DNA of 64,000 nt from Alteraurantiacibacter buctensis (GCF_009827655.1 NZ_WTYV01000005.1:248001-312000); one strand, 5' to 3'. Positions 6,915 to 15,672 are shown, counted from the stretch's first letter. The notes: generated from the sequence alone by a model not told the origin. Program-made: numbers and translations.

Positions 6915-8459
6915 ATGTCCTATTTTACCGACCTTGGCCTGGCCGAGCCGATCCTGCGTGCACTTGCCACCAAGGGTTACACCGATCCCACCCCGATCCA
7001 GCGCCAGGCGATCCCCGCCCTGCTGGAAGGGCGTGACCTGCTGGGCATTGCCCAGACCGGCACCGGCAAGACCGCCGCTTTTGCCCTCCCCTCGATCCAC
7101 CGCCTGCTGGCCAATCCCGCCCCCCGCCCCCGTCGCGGCTGCCGGATGCTGGTCCTTTCGCCCACCCGCGAGCTGGCGGCGCAGATTGCCGACAACTTCC
7201 GCCTCTATGCCAAGTATGTCGACATCCAGGTGCAGACCGTGTTCGGTGGCGTGCCGGTGGGCAAGCAGATTGCCAACCTTTCGCGCGGCACCGATGTGCT
7301 GGTGGCCACCCCCGGTCGCCTGCTGGACCTGGTGGAGCAGAAGGCCCTGTTTCTTGACGAGGTGGAAATCTTCGTCCTGGACGAGGCCGACCAGATGATG
7401 GACCTGGGCTTCATCAAGCCCCTCACCCGCATCGCCAACCTGCTGCCCAAGCAGCGCCAGAGCCTGTTCTTCTCCGCCACCATGCCGGACGAGATTGCCC
7501 GCCTGGGCAAGCAGTTCATCGTCAACCCGGTGAAGGTGGAAGTGGCCCCGCAATCGACCACCGCCGAAAAGGTGGGCCAGTACGTCACTTTCATCGAGCA
7601 GAAGGAGAAGCAGGCGCTGCTGACCCTCAGCTTGCAGAAGGGCCTGGCCAACGGCGATATCGAAAGCTGCCTGGTGTTCACCCGCACCAAGCACGGGGCT
7701 GACCGCGTGGTGCGCCACCTGGTCGCCGCCGGAGTGGAAGCAGCCGCGATCCACGGCAACAAGAGCCAGGCCCAGCGCACCCGCGCACTGGACGGCTTCC
7801 GCGCCGGCAAGGTGCCGGTGCTGGTGGCAACCGACATTGCCGCGCGCGGCATTGACGTGCCGGGCGTGTCCGCCGTGTTCAACTTCGAGCTGCCCAACGT
7901 GGCCGAACAGTACGTCCACCGCATCGGCCGCACCGCGCGTGCCGGCAAGGGCGGCCTGGCGATCAGCTACTGCGCGCCGGACGAGAAGGCCTACCTGCGC
8001 GACATCCAGAAGCTGACCGGCGTCGTTCCGGCTTCGGCTCCGCTGCCCAAGGACTTCGTGGCCCTGGCCGCCAAGCTGCCCAAGGCGGCAGCCGGTGGCA
8101 GCGGTGCCGAATATTCGGACGATAACCGCGCCGGCGGCCGCAACCGCCGCACCCGCGAGAACGAGCGCAAGGCGCGCGGCCCCCGCCGCCATCCCGATGC
8201 GCTGGTTGTCCGCCCCGGCGAGCGCGCCGAACGCCCTGCCCGCCCCGCCCGCCCGGCCCGCGATGAGCGCCCGGTGCGTGACGAGCGCCAGCCGCGCAGC
8301 GATCACCAGCCGCGTAATGACCGCCCGCAGCGTACAGATCGTCCGCAAGGCGAGCGGGCGCAGGGCGGCCAGAACGCAGGCCAGCGCCCGCAGGGCCAGC
8401 GCAACGGTGGCGGCAACCGCCAGAAGTCGAACACCAAGCGCAACGCCTGGCAGGGCTGA
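6915..8459 (+). CDS. DEAD-box ATP-dependent RNA helicase, RhlE-like
   Basis: A 514-residue RNA helicase with all core motifs in order: Q motif (PTPIQRQAIP), AQTGTGKT, SPTRELAAQ, TPGRLLD, DEAD, SAT, ARGIDVPGV and HRIGRTARAG. After the two RecA domains (about residues 1-380) comes a low-complexity tail rich in Arg, Gln, Asn and Pro, typical of RhlE-group enzymes that remodel rRNA or mRNA. The ATG at 6915 was chosen for its GAAAGAG site and because the helicase fold starts there; the longer frame to 6717 has no family similarity. An 81-bp inverted repeat just downstream may end transcription. Confidence 0.92.
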   Translation: MSYFTDLGLAEPILRALATKGYTDPTPIQRQAIPALLEGRDLLGIAQTGTGKTAAFALPSIHRLLANPAPRPRRGCRMLVLSPTRELAAQIADNFRLYAKYVDIQVQTVFGGVPVGKQIANLSRGTDVLVATPGRLLDLVEQKALFLDEVEIFVLDEADQMMDLGFIKPLTRIANLLPKQRQSLFFSATMPDEIARLGKQFIVNPVKVEVAPQSTTAEKVGQYVTFIEQKEKQALLTLSLQKGLANGDIESCLVFTRTKHGADRVVRHLVAAGVEAAAIHGNKSQAQRTRALDGFRAGKVPVLVATDIAARGIDVPGVSAVFNFELPNVAEQYVHRIGRTARAGKGGLAISYCAPDEKAYLRDIQKLTGVVPASAPLPKDFVALAAKLPKAAAGGSGAEYSDDNRAGGRNRRTRENERKARGPRRHPDALVVRPGERAERPARPARPARDERPVRDERQPRSDHQPRNDRPQRTDRPQGERAQGGQNAGQRPQGQRNGGGNRQKSNTKRNAWQG

Positions 8460-8467
8460 TAGCCTTT

Positions 8468-8548
8468 CGTCATTGCGAGCGCAGCGAAGCAATCCAGGGT
8501 TCACCCAAACCACCCTGGATTGCTTCGGCCTGCGGCCTCGCAATGACG
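8468..8548. repeat. Long inverted repeat (CGTCATTGCGAG family)
   Basis: Arms starting CGTCATTGCGAG and ending CTCGCAATGACG pair over about 32 and 36 nt with one internal bulge, around a short spacer. This sequence type (GTCATTGCGAG...GAAGCAATCCAG) is a widely scattered intergenic palindrome in bacterial genomes, probably a non-autonomous mobile repeat. It sits just after the helicase stop, where it could fold in mRNA and protect or terminate the transcript. Confidence 0.85.
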
Positions 8549-8648
8549 AGCAAAGGCAAGTCGTGCCCGGCTTGTGGCTCGGTTCATGGAGGCTGAGGCA
8601 CAGCTCGTCCGGAACGGGTTGCATCATCGGGACCATGTCCCGACCGTC

Positions 8649-8677
8649 TTTGCAACGGGTCGCGAACCCATTGCAAA
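8649..8677. promoter_or_regulatory. 12-bp inverted repeat before the secreted-protein gene
   Basis: TTTGCAACGGGT (8649-8660) and ACCCATTGCAAA (8666-8677) are inverted copies with one mismatch around a 5-base spacer. The element ends 15 bp before the ATG of the next gene, so it could be a protein-binding operator or a hairpin in the mRNA leader near the ribosome site. No function is established. Confidence 0.5.
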
Positions 8678-8692
8678 GAGGCTAGATTTCCA

Positions 8693-9184
8693 ATGAATTT
8701 CAAGATTGCATTCGCTGCCGCCGCCATCCTTGCTGCGGCCCAGACCGCGCAGGCGCAGGATGTTGGCGCGACTGTGAACGGCAATGACGGGGCCGCCGTG
8801 GGCACCGTGCTGTCCAACGACGGGTCGACCGTGGTGGTCGATACCGGCACCCACCAGGTGCCTCTGCCCGCCGACGTTTTCGCCGCTGCCGATGGCGGCT
8901 CCACCCTCAACACCACCAAGGCCGAGCTGGACCAGCTTTATGGCGAGCAGCTGGCGCAGGCCGCCGCCGCGCGCGATGCCAAGCTGGTTGTGGGCGCTGC
9001 CGTGGTCACCGCCGATGCCCAGCCGCTGGGGACCATCGACCAGGTGGACGGCGACAACATCGTGATCCGCGAAGGCGAATTCGTGGTAACCCTGCCGCGT
9101 GACCTGCTGGCGCTGGACACCGGCGGCAACGTGATGGTCCGCGCCACCAAGGAAGCGATCATGGCCGCCGTGGCGGCTGGCTGA
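8693..9184 (+). CDS. Exported protein with two PRC-barrel-like repeats
   Basis: A 163-residue protein with a clear signal peptide (residues 1-22, cleavage near AQA-QD). The mature part holds two related units, about residues 24-65 and 97-140: each reads GA-V...PLGT or AVGT-V, a DG/DN turn, VVVDTG or IVIREG, then LP-D-L/F-A. This resembles a duplicated PRC-barrel-type small beta domain, but I make no functional claim. Similar small exported proteins are common in sphingomonads. The ATG at 8693 directly starts the signal peptide. A strong terminator follows. Confidence 0.75.
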   Translation: MNFKIAFAAAAILAAAQTAQAQDVGATVNGNDGAAVGTVLSNDGSTVVVDTGTHQVPLPADVFAAADGGSTLNTTKAELDQLYGEQLAQAAAARDAKLVVGAAVVTADAQPLGTIDQVDGDNIVIREGEFVVTLPRDLLALDTGGNVMVRATKEAIMAAVAAG

Positions 9185-9212
9185 TCCACCGGATTTCCGG
9201 ACGGGACCGATG

Positions 9213-9242
9213 AAGGGGCCGGTTTGTCACCGGCCCCTTTTT
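9213..9242 (+). terminator. Intrinsic terminator after the exported-protein gene
   Basis: A perfect 11-bp stem AAGGGGCCGGT/ACCGGCCCCTT with a 5-base loop is followed by a T run on the plus strand. It also lies 6 bp beyond the parC stop, and could act for parC too, though the T run favours the plus direction. Confidence 0.9.
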
Positions 9243-9248
9243 CATGGC

Positions 9249-11546
9249 CTAAAACCGGTTATCCTTCGGGAATCCCGTCGGCGGCATCCGCCCTGCGGCA
9301 CCACGCGCAACCTTCCACATGCCGATTTCCGTCTCGGTGCGCGTGCGGCCGCTATCACCGCCCATCTGCCAGCTTAGCCCATCGGCCAAGGTGAAAGTGG
9401 TCACATCGCTGAGGCCGCCATCGCGATAGCGTTGCAGGGTCACGCCCTGCCCTCGCGCCATCACCGGCATTTCGTCCAGCGCGAAGACAACCAGCTTGCG
9501 GTTGTCGCCCACCACGGCCACGTGATCGTGCGCCGGGGCAATGGCGCGGGCCACCACCAGCTTCACCCCGTCCTTCACGTTGACCACCTGGCGACCCTTG
9601 CGGGTCTCGGCCAGCAGTTCGTCGGTCACGGCGGCGAAGCCCTTGCCGTTGTCTGCCGCCAGCAGCAGTTGCCGCCCCGCCTCATGAACGATCATGGCGA
9701 TCACCTGCGCGCTGGCGTCGATGTCCAGCGTGTTCCGCACCGGTTCGCCAAAGCCGCGCGCGCCGGGCAGCTTGTCCGCGCCGATGGTGAAGAAGCGGCC
9801 ATCGTCGCAGGCCAGCAGCAGCTTGTCGGTGGTCTGACAATGGACGGCAAAGGCCGCCTCGTCGCCTTCCTTGTACTTGAAATCGCCGCAGCCGTCGGTT
9901 CCCAGGTCCACGTGGCCCTTGGCAGCGCGGATCCAGCCCTTGCGGGACAGGATTACGGTGACCGGTTCCTTCTCGATCATCGCGTCCATGCTGAATTCCA
10001 CCGTGGGGGCAGCTTCGGCAATGGTGGTGCGGCGTTTGCCCAGCGCGGTATCCTCCGCATATTCCTTGCGGATAGCGGCAAGATCGCGCTTCAGGCGGGT
10101 GCGCTGGCGGGCCGGGCTTTCCAGCAGCTTGTTCAGCTCCTCCTGCTCGGCCAGCAGCTCGTCCTGCTCCTTGCGAAGCTGCATTTCCTCCAGCTTGCGC
10201 AACGACCGCAGCCGCATGTTGAGGATCGCCTCGGCCTGCCGGTCGGTCAGTTCGAATTCGGCCATCAGCACCGGCTTGGGCTCGTCCTCGGCACGGATGA
10301 TGGCGATCACCCGGTCAAGGTTGAGGTAGGCGATGATATAGCCCGCCACCAGTTCCAGCCGGTTGGCGATCTTGTCCAGCCGGTGCTGGCTGCGCCGTTG
10401 CAGCACCTCGATCTGGCTGGTCAGCCAGTGCAGCAGCACTTCCTTCAGCCCCATCACCATCGGCGTGCGCGTGGCATCCAGCACGTTGAGGTTGAGGGAG
10501 AAACGCGTCTCCAGGTCGGTCAGCTTGTAGACCGATTCCTTCAGCAGCTCGGGGTCGATATTGCGGCTGCGCGGGACCAGCACGAGGCGGATCTGCTCGT
10601 CGCTCTCGTCGCGCACGTCTTCCAGGATCGGCAGCTTCTTGTCGGCAATGGCCTGGGCGATCTGTTCGATCAGCTTGCCCTTGGGCACCTGGTAGGGGAT
10701 TTCGGAGATGACCAGTTGCCAGCCCCCGCCCTTGTGCCGTTCGATCCCGGCCATGCGGTCAGCCTCGTCCGCAGCCTCGGCGGCGTAGAAGCGGCCGCGC
10801 ACGCGGAAGCTGCCGCGCCCGGTTGCATAGGCGTGGCTGATCGCATCGGCACTGTCCACCACCAGCCCGCCGGTAGCGAAATCGGGGCCGTGGAACACCT
10901 GCATCAGTTCGGCATGGGTAACGTCCTTGTTGAACAGGACCAGTTCGGCCGCATCGATGATCTCGGCCACGTTGTGGCTGGGGATGGAGGTGGCCATGCC
11001 CACGGCGATGCCGCTGGCCCCGTTGGCCAGCAGGTTGGGGAACAGGCCGGGGAATACGGTCGGCTCTTCCTCCTCGTTGTTGTAGGTGGGGACGAAATCG
11101 ACCGTGCCCTCGTCCAGCCCCTCCATCAGCAGCATGGCGGTGCGGGTCAGGCGCGCTTCGGTGTAGCGCTCGGCGGCGGCGTTATCGCCGTCGATATTGC
11201 CGAAGTTGCCCTGCCCTTCGACCAGCGGATAGCGCAGGCTGAACGGCTGGGCCAGGCGCACCATGGCATCATACAGCGCCAGGTTGCCGTGCGGGTGATA
11301 CTTGCCCATCACGTCGCCCACCACGCGGCTGGACTTCTTGAAGGCGCTGGACGGGTCCAGCTTCAACCCGCGCATACCCCACAGGATGCGGCGGTGGACC
11401 GGCTTCAGCCCGTCGCGCAGGTCCGGCAGCGAACGGGCGGTGATGGTGGACAGGGCGTAGACCAGGTAGCGCTCCGACAGGGCACTGTCGAACGGAGCAT
11501 CGACGATCGCGTCGAACGGGTCCTTCTCGTCTTCGATGGTATCCAT
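9249..11546 (-). CDS. parC: DNA topoisomerase IV subunit A
   Basis: A 765-residue type IIA topoisomerase breakage-reunion subunit. Its N-terminal block has [18 protein letters not shown] and the catalytic tyrosine Tyr128 in [19 protein letters not shown] rather than AAMRYTE and the short, degenerate C-terminal propeller point to ParC rather than GyrA. With ParE it decatenates daughter chromosomes. In the quinolone-resistance region the residues equivalent to E. coli ParC Ser80 and Glu84 are Leu89 and Asp93. The ATG at 11546 begins the conserved [11 protein letters not shown] segment; the longer frame to 11645 is not supported. Confidence 0.93.
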   Translation of the reverse strand: MDTIEDEKDPFDAIVDAPFDSALSERYLVYALSTITARSLPDLRDGLKPVHRRILWGMRGLKLDPSSAFKKSSRVVGDVMGKYHPHGNLALYDAMVRLAQPFSLRYPLVEGQGNFGNIDGDNAAAERYTEARLTRTAMLLMEGLDEGTVDFVPTYNNEEEEPTVFPGLFPNLLANGASGIAVGMATSIPSHNVAEIIDAAELVLFNKDVTHAELMQVFHGPDFATGGLVVDSADAISHAYATGRGSFRVRGRFYAAEAADEADRMAGIERHKGGGWQLVISEIPYQVPKGKLIEQIAQAIADKKLPILEDVRDESDEQIRLVLVPRSRNIDPELLKESVYKLTDLETRFSLNLNVLDATRTPMVMGLKEVLLHWLTSQIEVLQRRSQHRLDKIANRLELVAGYIIAYLNLDRVIAIIRAEDEPKPVLMAEFELTDRQAEAILNMRLRSLRKLEEMQLRKEQDELLAEQEELNKLLESPARQRTRLKRDLAAIRKEYAEDTALGKRRTTIAEAAPTVEFSMDAMIEKEPVTVILSRKGWIRAAKGHVDLGTDGCGDFKYKEGDEAAFAVHCQTTDKLLLACDDGRFFTIGADKLPGARGFGEPVRNTLDIDASAQVIAMIVHEAGRQLLLAADNGKGFAAVTDELLAETRKGRQVVNVKDGVKLVVARAIAPAHDHVAVVGDNRKLVVFALDEMPVMARGQGVTLQRYRDGGLSDVTTFTLADGLSWQMGGDSGRTRTETEIGMWKVARGAAGRMPPTGFPKDNRF

Positions 11547-11650
11547 GCCCCGTGCCCTAGCAGCGGGGGCTTTCGCGCAACAGCGCGGAACCAGCGGCTT
11601 TCCCCATGTGTTGTGTGGCTGACTTCCCCCGCGAACAAGGACCACTCGCC

Positions 11651-12184
11651 ATGCCGCAGAAGATTCTCATCCTGGCCACCGACGGCTTCGAACAGTCGGA
11701 ACTGGAAAAGCCAAAGGCGTTGCTGGAAAAGGCGGGGTTCGAAACCACCGTCGCCAGCCCCAAGACGGGCGAGATCCGCGGCTGGGACCAGAAGGACTGG
11801 GGGCGCGCCGTCAAGGTGGACATGGCCCTGTCAGATGCCGACGAGGCCGATTTCGATGCCCTGCTGCTGCCCGGCGGGCAGATGAACCCCGATATCCTGC
11901 GGATGGATGACGAGGCGGTGGACCTGGTGGGCGCGTTCTACGATGCCGGCAAGCCCGTCGCCGCCATCTGCCACGCCCCCTGGCTGCTGGTGGAAGCCGA
12001 CGTGGTGGACGGCCACCGGGTGACCGCCTGGCCCTCGGTCCGCACCGATCTCGCCAATGCCGGTGCCGAGGTGGAGGACGCCGAGGTGGTGGTGGACGAC
12101 AACCTGATCACCAGCCGCAAGCCGGAAGACATCCCCGCCTTCACCGATGCCCTGATCACCATGCTGCGCGAACGGGCGGACTGA
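11651..12184 (+). CDS. DJ-1/PfpI family protein, glutamine-amidotransferase-like
   Basis: A 177-residue DJ-1/PfpI superfamily member. The nucleophile elbow AICHAPW carries the conserved Cys, with Glu in [11 protein letters not shown] and the LLPGG motif. Relatives (YhbO/PfpI) are described as stress proteins, with disputed protease and glyoxalase-like activities. The ATG at 11651 starts the fold. It is divergent from parC, whose start is 104 bp away. A terminator follows the stop, so it looks monocistronic. Confidence 0.9.
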   Translation: MPQKILILATDGFEQSELEKPKALLEKAGFETTVASPKTGEIRGWDQKDWGRAVKVDMALSDADEADFDALLLPGGQMNPDILRMDDEAVDLVGAFYDAGKPVAAICHAPWLLVEADVVDGHRVTAWPSVRTDLANAGAEVEDAEVVVDDNLITSRKPEDIPAFTDALITMLRERAD

Positions 12185-12214
12185 CCCCTTCGGTTCCCAA
12201 CCCGCATCGCCAGG

Positions 12215-12247
12215 GCCCCGCCACCCCCACAGGTGGCGGGGCTTTTT
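12215..12247 (+). terminator. Intrinsic terminator after the PfpI-like gene
   Basis: A perfect 11-bp stem GCCCCGCCACC/GGTGGCGGGGC with a 6-base loop is followed by five Ts. Confidence 0.92.
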
Positions 12248-12347
12248 GCGTGGCTCTTTCGGCGGACGTTGCCGGTCCGTTGGTGCTGGGCGCACTTGGC
12301 CTGCAACGCTGGCAGCGCCTCACGGCGGCCGCTGCGGGCTGAGCGCC

Positions 12348-12695
12348 CTAATACCCCTGCATATCGCGGCTCTCGCGCGGGATCTTCACCTCGATCCCGT
12401 CGAGGGCCTCGGTCAGCAGGATCTGGCACGAGAGGCGGCTGGTGGCAGCGAGGCTGGCGGCGAGGTCGAGCATGTCCTCCTCGTCGGGACTCGCGGGGGG
12501 CAGCTTGCCGAACCAGTCACGGCCCACGATCACGTGGCAGGTGGAACAGGCCATCTGCCCCTCGCACGTCCCTTCCAGCGGCATCCCGGCGGCCTGCGCC
12601 ACTTCCAGCAACCGGTCGCCCGGCTTGCCTTCGGCCTCGGTACGGGTGCCGTCGCGGTTGATGAAGATGACCTTGATGGTGCCTGCTCCTGCCAA
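12348..12695 (-). CDS. 2Fe-2S ferredoxin (adrenodoxin/Isc type)
   Basis: A roughly 115-residue plant/vertebrate-type [2Fe-2S] ferredoxin. The cluster motif is CEGQMACSTCHV with the fourth Cys in RLSCQILL. The EDMLDLAA segment places it with the Isc/adrenodoxin group that supplies electrons to Fe-S cluster assembly and P450s. No ATG is available: TTG at 12695, 4 bp after the upstream stop, is the first standard start. An AGGAG sits about 8 bp before an ATC at 12677, where the family homology begins, so the true start is uncertain. Position after two cysteine desulfurases supports a role in Fe-S assembly. Confidence 0.88.
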   Translation of the reverse strand: MAGAGTIKVIFINRDGTRTEAEGKPGDRLLEVAQAAGMPLEGTCEGQMACSTCHVIVGRDWFGKLPPASPDEEDMLDLAASLAATSRLSCQILLTEALDGIEVKIPRESRDMQGY

Positions 12696-12699
12696 AGGG

Positions 12700-13770
12700 T
12701 TATTGCGCCTCCGCCGCGCTGATAATGGCTGCCGCGCCCGCTTCAAGCTGTTCCATCGTGGTGTAGCGGCCAAAGCCCAGCCGGATCGACGATTTGGCCT
12801 GGGCATCGCTCAACCCAATGGCCTTGAGCACGTGGCTGGGCCGGCCCGATCCGCTGGCGCAGGCGGAGCCGGCGCTGAACATCACATTGCGGCAGTCGCT
12901 CATCAGGCGGGCGACATCGAGGCCATCGCGCCGCAGGTTGAGGTTGCCGTGCCAGCGCTGGGTGGCGCTGCCGTTAAGGGTCCACCCGGCGAAAAGGTCG
13001 CGTGCCCGGGCCCACAGCGCTTGCACATGCGCCGTATCGTCCTCACGCCGCTCCACCGCCAGCCTGGCTGCCGCGCCGAACCCGGCCACCAGCGCGGGGC
13101 TGAGCGTGCCCGATCGCAGGCCCTGTTCCTGCCCGCCGCCGGTGGTCTGCGGTTCCAGCGCCAGCCCGTCCCGCAGCCACAGCGCACCAATCCCCTTGGG
13201 GCCGTGGAGCTTGTGGGCGGACAGGGCGATCATGTCGGCCTCGGCCACCGGCAGCTTGCCCGCCGCCTGCACTGCATCGGACAGGAACAGCGCGCCCGCC
13301 GCCCGCGCCCGCGCCTGCCACGCCGCGCTGTCCTGCACGGTGCCGATCTCGTTGTTCACCTGCATCACGCAGACCAGCCGGGTATCGTTGGGCAGAGGCG
13401 CAGCCGGGGCGGCCAGCCCTTCGCTATCGACCGGGATCACATGCACCGCACCCGATGCTGCTGCCGTATCCAGCACTGCGGCATGTTCGATCGCACTGAC
13501 CGCAAGCGGTCCCCGCCCGCCACAGCCTCGCATCGCCAGGTTCAGCGCCTCGGTCGCCCCGCTGGTAAACACCACGCGGCCCCCGGGGGGAAACAGCGCC
13601 GCCACCTGCTCGCGCGCCACCTCGATCGCAGCCATGGCCATGCGACCCATGCGGTGGGTGCTGTGCGGATTGCCGAAGTGGTCGCTGTCCGGCCCGCCCA
13701 GCCATGGCAGCATGGCCTCGCGCGCCTCGGGGGCCAGCGGAGTGGTTGCCTGGTAATCCAGGTAGATCAC
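12700..13770 (-). CDS. Cysteine desulfurase (NifS/IscS-like), second of a tandem pair
   Basis: A 356-residue PLP enzyme of the class V aminotransferase fold that removes sulfur from cysteine. Visible elements are YLDYQATTPL at the start, TSGATEALNLA, SAIEHAAVL, the PLP lysine in SAHKLHGPKG and the persulfide cysteine loop GSACASGSGRPSHVL. The short loop and SGSG pattern fit the NifS/IscS group. GTG at 13770 overlaps the stop of the upstream paralogue (GTGA), so the two are translationally coupled. The ferredoxin follows 4 bp later. No scaffold protein (IscU, SufB) is in view. Confidence 0.9.
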   Translation of the reverse strand: MIYLDYQATTPLAPEAREAMLPWLGGPDSDHFGNPHSTHRMGRMAMAAIEVAREQVAALFPPGGRVVFTSGATEALNLAMRGCGGRGPLAVSAIEHAAVLDTAAASGAVHVIPVDSEGLAAPAAPLPNDTRLVCVMQVNNEIGTVQDSAAWQARARAAGALFLSDAVQAAGKLPVAEADMIALSAHKLHGPKGIGALWLRDGLALEPQTTGGGQEQGLRSGTLSPALVAGFGAAARLAVERREDDTAHVQALWARARDLFAGWTLNGSATQRWHGNLNLRRDGLDVARLMSDCRNVMFSAGSACASGSGRPSHVLKAIGLSDAQAKSSIRLGFGRYTTMEQLEAGAAAIISAAEAQ

Positions 13771-14816
13771 GCCAGGTGCCCCCAAGCGCTGGCGAAGGCT
13801 GCGAGGTCTGCCGGGGTGGTATTCCAGCCAATGCTGACGCGGATGGTGCGCTGGGCCACCTCGTCACCCAGGCCAAAAGCCTTCAACACCCGGCTGGGCT
13901 TGAGCGAGCCGCTGGAACAGGCGCTGCCTGCCGAAACGGCAAAGCCCGCCGCGTCCAGCCGGATAAGCTGTGCCTGCGCGCTCATCGTGGGGTGGGTCAC
14001 GGCCAGCACGTGGCTGCATTGCGGACCCAGCCGCACCACGTCGCCCGTATGGTTCAGCATGTCGCGCAGGTCATAGCGGTCGGGATAGCCGGTGGCCCAG
14101 CTTTCCACCCCGCCCGCTTCCAGCGCGGCGGCCAGGCCCAGCACGCCAGGCAGGTTCTCGGTTCCCGCGCGATAACCGCGCTCGTGCCCGCCGGTCGGCT
14201 CCAGCATGGCATAGTCACGCACCAGCAGCGCGCCCACGCCGATGGGCGCGCCCAGCTTGTGGCCGGAGACCACGACCATGTCCGCATCGGGCAGCGGCAC
14301 GCGGCCCGCGCTCTGCGAACAGTCGGCTAGTAGCCACCCGCCCGCCGCGCGCACCTGCGCCAGCACGGGCGTGCCTTCATGCGGGATCAGCACGGTGCCG
14401 GTTTCCGAATTGATCGACTGCATGGCCACCAGTGCCTTGCCGCACGTGGCCAGCGCCTCGTCCAGCGCCACGGGATCGAGCGAGGCGGCCCGCACTGGGA
14501 CGACCGTGGCATCGGGCGCGGCGCGCAGCACGGCATCGTGTTCCACCGCGCTCACTATCCGCCGGTCCACCTTGGCGCGGCCCAGGGCCAAGGCCAGCGC
14601 CTCGCTGGCCCCGCTGGTGAAGATCACCTCCCCCTCCCACCCCAGCGAGGCCTTGATCCGCGCCCGCGCTTCCTCCAGCGCGGCGCGCGCGCGGCGGCCC
14701 TCGGCGTGCGGGCTGCTGGGGTTGGCCCACAGGGCAAAGCCTTCATCCAGCGCCGCTTTCGCCTGCGGGCGCAGCGGGCTGGTGGCAGCATGGTCGAGAT
14801 AGACTCGGCCGGTCAT
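13767..14816 (-). CDS. Cysteine desulfurase (NifS-like), first of a tandem pair
   Basis: A 349-residue paralogue of the following gene: YLDHAATSPL, TSGASEALALA, SAVEHDAVL, the PLP lysine in SGHKLGAPIG and the cysteine loop GSACSSGSLKPSRVL. The sequences diverge widely outside motifs, so the duplication is old. It begins the unit desulfurase-desulfurase-ferredoxin transcribed away from an alpha/beta hydrolase gene. Its ATG at 14816 faces a 99-bp divergent promoter region. Sulfur delivery for Fe-S clusters or tRNA thiolation is inferred from the family; partner specificity is not visible. Confidence 0.9.
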   Translation of the reverse strand: MTGRVYLDHAATSPLRPQAKAALDEGFALWANPSSPHAEGRRARAALEEARARIKASLGWEGEVIFTSGASEALALALGRAKVDRRIVSAVEHDAVLRAAPDATVVPVRAASLDPVALDEALATCGKALVAMQSINSETGTVLIPHEGTPVLAQVRAAGGWLLADCSQSAGRVPLPDADMVVVSGHKLGAPIGVGALLVRDYAMLEPTGGHERGYRAGTENLPGVLGLAAALEAGGVESWATGYPDRYDLRDMLNHTGDVVRLGPQCSHVLAVTHPTMSAQAQLIRLDAAGFAVSAGSACSSGSLKPSRVLKAFGLGDEVAQRTIRVSIGWNTTPADLAAFASAWGHLA

Positions 14817-14823
14817 CGAATAA

Positions 14824-14851
14824 TTGCGAAAATGGACACAGTTCCTATATA
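14824..14851 (+). promoter_or_regulatory. Candidate promoter of the alpha/beta hydrolase gene
   Basis: TTGCGA and TATATA are separated by 16 bp in the divergent region between the desulfurase operon and the hydrolase gene, about 65 bp before the hydrolase ATG. Each hexamer matches four of six consensus bases. The overlap with the leader of the minus-strand gene would allow joint control. This is a pattern match only. Confidence 0.4.
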
Positions 14852-14915
14852 GCCCGCCAACTCCGCCGCGCCACCCGCGCGGTCACGCCCTCATCGCAGA
14901 GTATCCGATAGACCC

Positions 14916-15572
14916 ATGCCCCACGTGATTTTCCCCGGCCCCGAAGGCCGTCTCGAAGGCCGCTTTTCCCCCGGACTGCGTCCGCGCGCGCCGGTGGCGA
15001 TGATCCTGCACCCGCACAGCCAGGGCGGCGGCACGATGAACGACCGCATCGTGCAGATGCTGTACAAGAACTTCACCGAGCGCGGCTTTGCCACCCTGCG
15101 GTTCAATTTCCGCGGCGTTGGCAAGAGCCAGGGCAGCTTCGACAACGGCATTGGCGAGCTGAGCGATGCCGCCAGCGCGCTCGACTGGGTGCAGTCGATC
15201 CACCCGGAAGCACAGACCACTTGGATCGCCGGCGTGTCCTTCGGCGCGCTGATCGGCATGCAGTTGCTGATGCGCCGCCCGGAAATCCGCGGCTTCATCT
15301 CGGTCGCCCCGCCTGCCAACATGTACGATTTCAGCTTCCTGGCCCCGTGCCCCGCCAGCGGCATCTTCATCCAGGGGTCGGCCGATACGGTGGTGCAGCC
15401 CAATTCGGTCACCAAGCTGGTAGAGAAGCTGCGCACGCAGAAGCACATCACCATCCACCACGACGAGATTCCGCGCGCCAACCATTTCTTCGAGAACGAG
15501 CTGGAGGACCTGAAGGCATCGGTCGACCGCTATCTCGATTTCCGGCTGGACCCGAGCTGTCCGATCACCTGA
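14916..15572 (+). CDS. Alpha/beta hydrolase
   Basis: A 218-residue alpha/beta hydrolase of the small YheT/dienelactone-like kind. HPHSQGGGTMND precedes the oxyanion region, FNFRGVGKSQG follows, the nucleophile Ser is in GVSFGAL, Asp in QGSADTVV and the likely catalytic His in RANHFFE. Genes of this family often sit beside cysteine desulfurases and suf genes in alphaproteobacteria, but no role in Fe-S assembly has been shown that I know of. It has no signal peptide, so it should be cytoplasmic. A strong terminator follows. Confidence 0.85.
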   Translation: MPHVIFPGPEGRLEGRFSPGLRPRAPVAMILHPHSQGGGTMNDRIVQMLYKNFTERGFATLRFNFRGVGKSQGSFDNGIGELSDAASALDWVQSIHPEAQTTWIAGVSFGALIGMQLLMRRPEIRGFISVAPPANMYDFSFLAPCPASGIFIQGSADTVVQPNSVTKLVEKLRTQKHITIHHDEIPRANHFFENELEDLKASVDRYLDFRLDPSCPIT

Positions 15573-15596
15573 TCCGGTAGCAGTTTCGCTTTCGAG

Positions 15597-15632
15597 AAGG
15601 CCCCTTCCCCACGCGGGACAGGGGCCTTTTTC
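15597..15632 (+). terminator. Intrinsic terminator after the alpha/beta hydrolase
   Basis: AAGGCCCC/GGGGCCTT form an 8-bp stem (15597-15604 with 15621-15628) followed by a T run. Confidence 0.85.
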
Positions 15633-15672
15633 GTGCCCCTGGCACTAACTCAATCAATCCACTTGTAACACT

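Noticed and set aside
5700-8636. Very long minus-strand frame (978 codons) across cca and the helicase gene
   Set aside because: It is antisense to two genes with full sets of catalytic motifs, and its translation is a low-complexity His/Gly/Gln/Ala sequence typical of codon-bias shadows in GC-rich DNA.
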